This document shows, piece by piece, positions 55,077 through 64,000 of a DNA stretch of 64,000 bases; the stretch's first letter is position 1; every line of letters begins with the position of its first letter. Made by a program: the position numbers and the translations under genes. The DNA is from Ricordea florida (taxonomy: Eukaryota > Cnidaria > Anthozoa > Corallimorpharia > Ricordeidae). The notes beneath the pieces are model-generated. The model was not told the DNA's origin, made no database searches, and saw only the letters and a program-made list of their open reading frames with translations. The stretch covers positions 32,612,718 to 32,676,717 of the forward strand of contig OX453275.1 of assembly GCA_949710005.1 (NCBI GenBank), written 5' to 3'.

Positions 55077-55330
55077 TGTTTTCACGCCTGTCTGTTTGTT
55101 TGTCTGTCTGTCTGTTAATCGTTTCACGCAAAAACTAATCAACGGATTTGCACCAAATGTGGTGGAAAGGTCGAAAATATACCCAGGATCAATCGATTAA
55201 AATTTGGGATTTATCCGGATTATACTCCGGATTGCAGATCCAGATGAGTGTAATATCAGGTGTACATATGTGGCGGGGCGGAGGTATGCGCTCTACCGAG
55301 TACCCTTCTAGATTGTCTTTGCAAGCTCGC
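55077..55330. repeat. repeat starting with a GTCT microsatellite
   Basis: TTTGTCTGTCTGTCTG followed by CACGCAAAAACTAATCAACGG and ATTTGCACCAAATGTGGTGG. I remember this order as a dispersed repeat; no coding function. Confidence 0.4.
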
Positions 55331-55676
55331 TAATAAAACCTAGTTCAATTGGCCCTTAACTTCAACTACGTACAGTTCGGTTGAGATAGCCGAAATGACT
55401 ATGCTATGTTTATTTGCATCGTGCACGGCCAAAGGCTGAATTACAGATTGATCAGAACAAAAATGTGATAAATGTATGCAGACATGCGCTAATATATTTT
55501 GGGTGCTTCTTCAGGTACCGGCGCACAGATGACGTAAAACAATGCCAGATATTAGAAAAGATGCTGCTGAATAATTTACACACAATGGTGAAACAATGCG
55601 ATACGTCTTTTGTGCCGGTACCTGAAGAAGGAACCTATATTTTACAGTTACAAAATTAGTAGGCAGAGTAAGGGGT

Positions 55677-56034
55677 TAGTCTCCTTCGCAGCCGTCATTA
55701 GGGTCGTCACGCAACGCTCCTCCCCACTAACGGCTGCTCACGAGAGAGACACATTCCTTTCCCTTTGGTTTTTGAGAACCAATAGAATGCACGTTATTGC
55801 TATCGGCTACGCCAATCAAATTCCTCGTTATATTTGCTGGGCGCTTGCTGTGCGCGCGAAAACAAAACATGACAGATGAACACGTGCGAAACGACTTGGA
55901 CCAGGTTTCCAGAATATGGAAGCCTGCTTCTTATTGGTCAATTTTATGGAAAGGAATGTGTCTCTCTCGTGAGCAGCCGTTAGTGGGGAGGAGCGTTGCG
56001 TGACGACCCTAATAACGGCTGCGAAGGAGACTGA
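55677..56034. mobile_element. 358-bp MITE of the TAGTCTCC family
   Basis: Ends read TAGTCTCCTTCGCAGCCGT and, from the right, TCAGTCTCCTTCGCAGCCGT. Both tips carry the inner GCAGCCGT...ACGGCTGC hairpin. A perfect 9-bp duplication, GTAAGGGGT, flanks it (55668-55676, 56035-56043). It shares ends and duplication length with the large element at 30607. Confidence 0.85.
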
Positions 56035-56365
56035 GTAAGGGGTATGCGGATATACAGTCCAAGATGTTTTGAAAACTAACCCCCCTCTGTGAAGACTACA
56101 ACATGCGATGACGTACGCGATTACTGAAAGGTATTATGGGACGAAAAACTGATTGTACGAAGACAAAGGGCCACGAAAAATAAATTAAATTTGGGTAGGG
56201 TTCCTTTCTACACATAGCTTTCTTGGCAAGTTGAAACCTCGGGAAAAACATGAGGCGTTTCTAAGAGTAACTAGGTCGGTCAAAACGGACGATTAAGAGT
56301 ATACACAACTTATTATACATTTGGATACTTTACGAGTAGCGTAGTTGCGGGGCAAGCGAAAATGG

Positions 56366-56986
56366 GAGCATTAGGGACCTAAAGACTGAGGTTTTTCCTC
56401 GTTTCCCTTAAACCGCAAACGGCAAAAAGTCACGTGACTCCAATCTTGCCGTCGCGTTTGACGTTTGAGGTTCAGGTTTCAACTTCGCGGACGGTGTCTA
56501 GAGAACTGAATTACGGCAGGGTTTTTCGCTAGTTTTACGAACATAAAGCCACGTTCACGCTTCAAATTCGCTTTCTTTGAAGAGTCCATCTCGATGACTA
56601 GGAGGTTCATCTGAGTCAGTCGCGAGATCACAAGAATTACCAGCCGCGTTACTTGGTTGCATCGTCATAAACAAACATGGCCGTCGTACAGTACTGATCC
56701 ATACTACGAAGACATTTGAAGGTCACAATGGTTTTAAAGTTATATCACAGCTGACAATGAAACATAATTATCATGTTTATTAAAAATCAGAACTCTAGTA
56801 ATGTATTTTGACAAGTAGTGCTGATTTCCAAATCATACTTCTACCGTCACATTGGATGCCTTGATAAAACTAGCCCTTAAATCGTAAAGCCAGATTTTGC
56901 AAATACGGCGAACGTCGAACGGTAAACTGCTAGCTGGCGTTTGCGGTTTAAGAGGGAACCCTCAATCTTAAGGTCTCTAATGAGTA
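56366..56986. repeat. MITE-like element with about 45-bp inverted ends
   Basis: CATTAGGGACCTAAAGA at the left tip is mirrored by TCTTAAGGTCTCTAATG at the right. TTAAACCGCAAACG (56409) is mirrored by CGTTTGCGGTTTAA (56937). Non-coding. Confidence 0.7.
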
Positions 56987-57841
56987 AAAGGTCCGCGCAA
57001 AATATCTAATAAGAAGTTTATTATTCCACTGAATTTTTTTAAGTCATCAAGCATCTATATTGTTTTAGCTAGAGTACAGGAAGCGGAAACTTTCTCATTC
57101 ACGGCGAGCGTGTCTTGCTTCAATGTTTTCTGTATGTTCAGTTTGGAAGTCGGATGCTGCAAACCACTATATGACTGTTACACTACTAGTATAACATTAT
57201 TTTAACATTCAGCTGGTTAGTTTGCCGACTCAAAGTGAAGTCATTTGTTTCTCTTCATTCCTATGGCAACAAAAAGCTGTCTCAGTTCCACCAATCAGAT
57301 GGCAGTTGGAGATCTGTTGCATAGCGAAGAAAAACACCGATAAACGGCTTACAAAACAACCGTTTGAGGTTACAACTTCATTTCAAGACAAAGTCATTAG
57401 AGGTAAGTTTTTCTACGTCCGTTGTCGCAAATACTAAATCACTTTCATGTTGGAAGGGAAATTTTGCCGCTCACTTTGAAGACAAGAGCTCGTCTCGGTT
57501 GCGGTCTCCGTGTCCGTTCATGGTCGCCTTCAGGTTATCACGCGATACATCTGTTTCTATTCATTTTTCAAGTGTGAAATTCTCTCATAGGAAAATCCGG
57601 AACACACTGTTAAAATTAAAACATCTTAGGATTAGACCTTTCATTTAAGAGCCCAAACTACAATTTTTCGTTTGAGATGCTTAAGTTTGTGTTTTCGTGA
57701 CAATAGTCGGCGTACATATTTTCTTCCTCTTTTGGCCAGAATATTTTCCCCATCACCTTACTTATAAAACACTTACAGCGTACTTTAAGGAAAGCAACGT
57801 TGACTTTTCCACTGCTAAATGTTAACAGATTATTGAACAGA

Positions 57842-58777
57842 ATGGCATCGGTGGTTTCGCCTGTCGCAACGCCCTCCAGACCGAAATCAGTTTCTAGGCC
57901 AAGAAAATGGAGTGACGAGGTTGAAGAAGGTAAAATTTTGAAATTTTAATGAATACACAGCTACCTCTTCGATACTATTAGGTCAAAGGTTTGATACGAT
58001 TGTGTTTAACGAGTAACGCGTATTTAATCTTGATTATTTTTATCCCATTTTACAGCTTACAGATTTCAAATAGCTGGTTACAGAGATGTACACGAATACC
58101 GTGATGTCAAGCAACGAGAACCAGTATGTCAATCAATTGATTTTCCTTGTTTAAGAACATTATAATGATTAACTTCAGAGAATGGAAGTGTGGTCATTAT
58201 TTTTTATTATTAATTTAAGATCACCCTTCAAAATTCAAGATTTTAATATGTCTTAAGTATTTGAAAAGGCAATCATAACATCCCAGCTGACGGAAGTAAA
58301 TGTTTGCAAGTACTTTCAAGAGAAAAGTATCATCATTTTATTGATGAATTCTGCGAAACTGAAGATCTGTACTGAAGTACAATTGTATTTTTGGCTGCAA
58401 TAGGTGTAAAATGTCATTTTACCTTCTGAAAGAAATTAAAATCATCGTAAAAGGGTAAATACCTTAAGCCACTATCATAACTTGTTTGCTTTCCCATGTG
58501 GAATCCCTACTGCCATTGAAATTTTGTTGTATTTTGTACTGTGTAGAAGATTCTTTCAGCTATGATGTTTCTCCTGTGTGAAACTGATATACATGTAATT
58601 ACTTTAAATATGCATTTTTTCCATAAAGCATAACCTTTCTCCTATCAACAGGACCGTTGGCCCCATAATGGCTATGTAAAGAAGCTTCAAAGAAAAGATG
58701 GCTATTTCATATACTTTGACAGGACAAGAGAATGTGCAGACAAAGATGTCAATAAATGTAAACTATATGGCTATTAA
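57842..58777 (+). CDS. MEIG1: meiosis-expressed gene 1 protein homologue
   Basis: Exons 57842-57929, 58056-58123 and 58652-58777 join in phase to a 93-aa protein. It begins [20 protein letters not shown] and contains [43 protein letters not shown] and the ending CKLYGY. The whole length and order match animal MEIG1 as I remember it. In mammals MEIG1 works with PACRG in the manchette during sperm-tail formation; in cnidarians a cilium or sperm role is inferred. The start is preceded by AACAGA and gives the expected length. Confidence 0.9.
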
Positions 58778-59025
58778 ATTTCCTAAAACATTAACTGCAT
58801 ATAAATCTTCACTGCTTGTCTATAGAATATTTCACCTTATGTGATGAAAAGAATGTAAAGTTATGTAAAAAATTTCTTGTTAGTAGATTGACTAACTTTT
58901 TGTAACAATTTCATATACAATAATTGTTAATTTAGGAGATTCTTGGATGTTTTCAGACCACATTTCTTTTGTTATATTTGTGTATAAGATTTTGAGCTCT
59001 TTTTGAGCTAAATGGTTAATATATG

Positions 59026-59031
59026 AATAAA
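59026..59031 (+). terminator. poly(A) signal for MEIG1
   Basis: AATAAA 249 bp after the MEIG1 stop codon. Confidence 0.5.
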
Positions 59032-59112
59032 CATACTTTTGTTGAATTTAAGCTTTCTGATTGTATGTTCATTCCTTGGGTTTACAAAGTGAGCTGAGTG
59101 AGCTACGACTGA

Positions 59113-59333
59113 AAAAAGTGCACAAGCCTGTATGGCAACTGCAATTTGTTGTCTATGAAAAATTTGCTATTGCTTATTTGTACCAAATTGCCCTCAAAAA
59201 CATTTGATTTCTTGTTAATAATAAACACGAAAAAAATTGATTTCAAATTTCTACACTCAATTTCACCTTAGCACCATTTAGGATTAACTGACGTGCTCTC
59301 AGCCAATCAGCGATGAAATTTTTGCAAGTACAT
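59113..59333. repeat. dispersed inverted-repeat family, partial copy 5
   Basis: Starts inside the family unit (CACAAGCCTGTATGGCAACT) and continues to the tail with CGTGCTCTCAGCCAATCAGC. More diverged than copies 1 and 4. Confidence 0.5.
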
Positions 59334-59804
59334 GATGTCACTTGGATGTGGATTGCAACCTTTAGAAGGCTTATTTCTGGTCTTCTTCATCCAATAAAGT
59401 CAAATGGTTAGGTTGCAAAGTTATGTTATCTTGGTTGGACCTGGCATCCAAGTAGCCATGTTGTAAGATGCACCAAGAAGCTTTTACAACACAATACATC
59501 ACATGATGAATAATAAGATATCCCATTACATGTGAAAGTGAACTTTGGTTGAAGGAAAATGAGAAAAAAAAGTCCACTCCCTCATCAGTTCTTTCCTTGC
59601 AGCTGTTTCCAAGAGATAGGACTGGGGTTGCTTCCTCGGCATATACACAAATATAATTCAATAAGTGAAAACTGCCTTTAAAAAATATTTACCTCGCTGA
59701 TACTGAAATGCAGCTCAGTAAACATTCTGCCACTATTCACCTCAATTTCAGAGAATAATATTGTGTGCGAGTAATCAAGTTAAGACTAACGGAAATAAGT
59801 TCTT

Positions 59805-62800
59805 TTATTGTGAAAATCTGAAAGAGAATGCTCTATATCCAAAGTTTGTATATGCATCAATTTCTGCAGAACTCCCTCCTACCACAAGAACCTATCAGAA
59901 TGAACAAAAGAGATTATTAACTTATTGTTGTCTATCCTATGCACGCGCTGATTGGTCATGAACCTACTTTATGGGTTATTGTGCCAGTGTAAGCCCATAG
60001 AAAAGAGAAACATTTTCTGTTTTTATTTGAAGTTAGTTTATAAAACCAATAAACTGCAGTTTCAATGGGTTTACCAATGTAACAAACCACTTGGGATGTT
60101 GGCAGAACACTCAAAGGGCTTGCAAACCACTTGCCTGTAGCTTCAGTTGTGATTTATAAGTTCTTCTCATGTCCTCCCAACATCCTGTGTGGCTCATTAT
60201 GCTGGTTAACCTGTAGAAACTGCGGTTTATTGCTTAATTAAACAACACGTCACCTTCCGCTAGAATTGAACTGTGCCATTGATGGACCTTCCTATTGCCA
60301 GTTTTTGGGATAGGAAAGGTGTTGCTGAATTCAATCAAGCAAACAGGCTGACTCCAAAAAATGAGACTAATATTTTGGCTCATCTAGATCTGCAAATGTG
60401 GGTTAACTGTAAAAATGTTAAATGTTTCCGAACAAAACATAAAGTGATTTCTCTGAGCCCTGTAATCTAAACATGGAACTAATATGAATCTACTGTAACA
60501 CTGTTGCCACAATAATACACATGCAAAAATTTCAGTGCACTGATTGGCTGAGAACGCAATAATAACTGATAATAATTACTACTTAGCATTTTGTCTTGAT
60601 ATTTCACTTTTGACAAATGAGGTATGCAATGCAAAAACTTGAAATATTTTCTGGTGACACCTGGGCCGGGTTGTTCAAAGCAGGGTTAAGGTAGCCCATG
60701 GTTAGTTTGAAATTTAAATGCAGATATGAGAGCTTAGAAAGCACATTCAGTATAATTCTTTTTGAATACAATATGATGATTGTCCGCTCTGAATAAAATA
60801 GAGAAAGTTATCGGAGAAAACGCTTTTTAAAAAGAGGAAAAGAAACCAATGTTGAAATTTAACCCTGGGTTAGCGCTAATCGGCCTTCGAACAACCAGCC
60901 CCTGGTTGTTTGTTTATCAGATTACTCTGTTTAGAGATCATGGGGGAAAAATCTTAGTCTTTTTAGCATGCTTTAGTTTTCCGAAATCATCATGCTAAAA
61001 CAAAAAAGAATGATTCAGGGCACCATTTATGCGACACTGCATAAACTAGTTTGAAAGGAAATTGAAAAATGTTGCGTTGTTGTGAGTTCAAGATATTACA
61101 AGATATTACATGCCTGCTTCAAAATAGAGTCCATGTTTTGGGTTACAGAACACTGTTCGCTTTGACTTGACATGCAATGACAGATATGGTTCAAGTCTTC
61201 AAGGATAAGATTACAAAGAAAATGAACTAAAGGAGGCTGAAGATTGCTTTGATTTAGAAGGAGGTTTGATTTATTGATGGTCCAAGTTACCAAGGATAAG
61301 ATCAAGGTAAATGTATGACAGAAATCTAGGGAAATACACCTTATTCCAAAATGGCTGCCATTTAAATATTCTTTTGTTTTTTATTTAAAATTATCCCTTG
61401 ATGCCTTGGTCTTAAGCTAAAATCCTTAATACTTTATCTTGAACGAGGCATCAAGGTCTAATTTAAATAAAAACCAAAGAATATATAAAAGGTGGCCATT
61501 TTGGAATAAGGCATACTGATCTTGGTTCGAGTTAGCAAGGGTTCAAGTCAACTGCATTACCATGTCAAATGCCTCACCTTAGCTTTAGATGATTTGCTAT
61601 TTATATTTAAGGTGAAAACAGACTGAGGAGTACAGGGAACTTGTGATTTAGGATCTCCATTGATCTGCCAATGAAAGATGGTTGGCCCTGTTCCAGCAGA
61701 GAGTATCTGTAAAATAAGAATATAGGTACAAACAGAATGGCTGCATAGGAGAGTTTATAATAAATTAATGATTAATCATTATCACAATTATTGTCTCTTT
61801 GCACACAATATTGTTGAACCGGAGGTCTTTCAATGGAGGTCTTTCCAGTTTGCCTTTTCTCTGTGTTTTCAGGAACCCAGGCCTCACTTTCATTATATCA
61901 GCATTGCCTGGAAAAACTCATCTATCACATTTCAGTCCAAGAAATCTATCCACCCTTTCGTGTACCGGTAATCATTATTTACCTACAGTAACAACTAACA
62001 TCAGCTCCTCTTAACTGTATCAATGGACTCCCTAATCTACAATGACTTCTAATTGTAGATGTATGGTGCAATTATACAATACAATGCAATACAACTGCCA
62101 CCCAGTTAGCTCAGTTGGTAGGGTTCAAGCCTGTCGTGCGGGAGCTCGTGATTTCAAACCTCAGCCGGACCAACGCTCAAGGCCTTAAAATAATTGACGA
62201 GAATGCGCTGCCTTTGTTATGACATCTGCAAATGGTTAGACATTAAAAGATCCCACAACACTGTTCAAAAAGAGTAGGGGATGTACATGTAGACCCCTGC
62301 GGTGTGGTTGACCTTTGCATAGTTTGTTAAGAGAGCTGCAAGTTAAAAAAACTGTGATAGCTTAATGTGCTTCCCTCTTTGATTAAAGTTATTGTATTGC
62401 AATGCTCTTTCAAAACTGATATTGATTGTTTGATATGATGATCATATGTATGCAACTTACTACATCATCATGAAAGAGTGTTGCTTGCTGTGTGGATGCT
62501 GTCTCAAACACACTTGTGCACGCCATGGAACGCAAGTGCCACATAGAGAGTGCTGGTCCACCCCCACACACCTGGTAACAAAACCATCAACCAATAATCC
62601 TTATTAACTGACCAGTAGGTATGGAATACTTACAGAACTGAAAAACAGCAATGTAAATATTTCTAAAGCCACTATCCACCAACATTGAAGAGAATAATTT
62701 ACTGTTTTAGCATATACCAATCAAGAAACATCAGTCACAGACTTGGAGACCCTACAAAGCAAGAATTGATGCTAGTCATTGTCTTCCCTTGACAAAACTC

Positions 62801-63300
62801 ACTTACACAAGGATATCCCAGAATTCTTGAAACTATTTTACCCATAGGAGGTGAATAATGTTGAATATTTCAAGATAGTAAGTCAGTCATATTTCTCAAA
62901 AAGTCAAGGTTGCTGAGGTACTGTATATACTAAAATGTAGTATCAGCATATCAAATATGCCATTATTCAGTATGAAAAAGAATTACAATACAATTGGAGA
63001 TGATTTCTTCTGATGAAAATTATCACCGTTAAATTCAAAGTTTTCTGGCACTTAACTATGTGCATGGATAATAAAAGTGTTTGGCACAACAAAAAGAGCA
63101 TGCTATAGTTTTTTTGTTGGTAAAAGGATTTGGGAATTGTGATTTTAACTTGTAATGACTTTATAGATATACTAAAAAATTATAATCTAGACTTGCAGAT
63201 GGCATTTTATAGGTATTTAGCCTTAACTTACCAGCCAATCTTCACTCTCATCAACTGCAAGGCACCCTATCCAAGCCCCAAACTGTGGTCTTAGTGCATC
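59805..63300 (-). CDS. THOC6: THO complex subunit 6 (3' part of gene)
   Basis: Exons in transcript order: 63300-63232, 62571-62461, 61706-61578, 59891-59805. They encode, in order, [51 protein letters not shown] and the C-terminus [19 protein letters not shown]. These match the last WD40 blades and tail of animal THOC6. The protein belongs to the THO/TREX complex that couples transcription to mRNA export in the nucleus. The four visible exons keep phase (69, 111, 129, 87 bp). The 5' exons lie beyond the right edge. The gene converges on MEIG1. Confidence 0.9.
60662..60903. repeat. MITE-like element with CTGGGCCGGGTTGTTC ends
   Basis: Left tip GGGCCGGGTTGTTCAAAG and right tip TTCGAACAACCAGCCCC are inverted partners. 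Inner AGGGTTAAGGTAGCCC and AACCCTGGGTTAGCGC are weaker partners. In the last THOC6 intron. Confidence 0.7.
61334..61520. repeat. MITE-like inverted repeat
   Basis: CCTTATTCCAAAATGGCTGCC at about 61341 pairs with the arm ending TTTTGGAATAAGG near 61512. Inner TTGATGCCTTGG and GAGGCATCAAGG are also inverted. In a THOC6 intron. Confidence 0.75.
62097..62400 (+). repeat. tRNA-derived SINE
   Basis: The A-box-like AGTTAGCTCAGTTGGTAGG (62105) is followed by a degenerate B box (GATTTCAAACC, 62150), then a body with TGCTATGACATCTGCAAATGG-like sequence that I remember from coral SINEs. The tRNA fold is too damaged for a functional tRNA. Confidence 0.6.
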
Positions 63301-64000
63301 CTATAAGATGAAAGTTAATTTATGTAGCACAAGGCAAAAAACTCAAGAAAACTCAAGGCGTTAATTAGCTATAAGCACTCATTTATTGGCAAAATTTTCC
63401 AAATAGGATTATAAAGGTTTTGTTATTCATATCAAACTTAGGTGTTCCACTTTGTTGATTTTCTAAAACATGGTTCCCTTTGTTCCCACTTTGGACAAAA
63501 GGATGCAAGAACATTGACACATTTTTTGCATGCCTTATTTCTAGAAAAATAAGGGGAAAATCACAATAGATAATTAATTCAAGTTGATCAGTAAAATGGG
63601 AAGTTGTTAGAATGGCTATGGCAAAAACTAACTAGCATGAGAAAACTAGTTATGTTGTACTCTAAAGCATGTGTCGCATAGGTTCTGGCTGTGAGCTTTA
63701 TGGTGTTATAATGCATTTGGTTTGACCAATGATCAGAGCATGCATATCTGTTTCATTTCATTATGAACAACCATGAACAATATATATATTTTTCCAGTGA
63801 AACCAGTGTTGCAATGTGCACAGAACATGCTGAAAATGGCAACATACAAGACAAATTATTGCAATCAGTAAATGATTTGATTTTAAAAATCACGAGCAAT
63901 AGATTAACAATGTAACAAGGCAGTTAATGGAATGAGATGATAATGAAAGTCATGTACTGGATCAATCGGTTTTTTTTTTCAGACTGAGTCATATTTGTAT
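63301..64000. other. THOC6 intron, nothing recognised
   Basis: No exon, RNA gene or repeat with clear ends was seen. The next upstream THOC6 exon should be beyond the window. Confidence 0.4.

Larger units (their letters stand above)
53351..57841. other. intergenic region between divergent discoidin/EGF gene and MEIG1
   Basis: Holds both promoters, which were not resolved, and several repeats listed separately (53530, 54552, 55084, 55677, 56366). No other gene supported. Confidence 0.5.

Noticed and set aside
62097..62170. Functional tRNA gene
   Set aside because: The A box is good, but the anticodon stem and T stem do not pair and the sequence continues as a SINE body.

Overview
This is animal nuclear DNA, most likely from an anthozoan cnidarian (coral or sea-anemone type). 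The host genes have many short exons with GT..AG introns, are AT-rich, and are full of small inverted-repeat elements and tRNA-derived SINEs. No bacterial-style operon, rRNA, CRISPR array or free-standing tRNA gene was seen. The exon/intron models were read by eye from homology, reading phase and splice sites; no aligner was run.

Host genes, left to right: (1) the 3' two-thirds of DNA topoisomerase III alpha (TOP3A), + strand, at least 23 coding exons from 6446 to 23535. (2) A 13-exon gene on the - strand (53350 down to 24265) for a secreted or GPI-anchored protein: signal peptide, two discoidin (F5/8C) domains, a Cys-rich linker, six calcium-binding EGF modules. (3) MEIG1, + strand, three exons, 57842-58777. 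(4) The 3' four exons of THOC6, - strand, 63300 down to 59805; its 5' part lies beyond the right edge. TOP3A and the discoidin/EGF gene converge, as do MEIG1 and THOC6.

The accessory content is two copies of one Polinton/adintovirus-like element (large, self-synthesising, virus-like DNA transposon). Copy A (1-6126) is the right-hand part of an element that continues off the left edge; it appears to lie in a TOP3A intron. Copy B (31122-46721, exactly 15,600 bp) looks complete: 599-bp terminal inverted repeats (TIRs), a 5-6 bp target duplication, and 13 open reading frames. These are a protein-primed-type family B DNA polymerase, a DD35E integrase, a major-capsid-like protein, an FtsK/A32-like packaging ATPase, a penton-like minor capsid protein, a run of membrane or coiled-coil proteins without known function, and a SAP/zinc-repeat protein. 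The TIRs carry the promoter, start codon and first 82 codons of both outermost genes, so the polymerase and the zinc-repeat protein share one N-terminus. A TCTAAAGAT-like motif precedes most of its genes.

Copy B is nested: it sits inside a RecQ-like helicase fragment that belongs to an older element (30607-47781) with Mutator-type 9-bp target duplications, and that element lies in an 18-kb intron of the discoidin/EGF gene. A 358-bp MITE of the same TIR family, with its own 9-bp duplication, is at 55677-56034. Copies A and B keep open reading frames and differ largely at silent sites, while some spacers are unrelated. This suggests separate insertions from a family that was under protein-level selection, rather than a local duplication.
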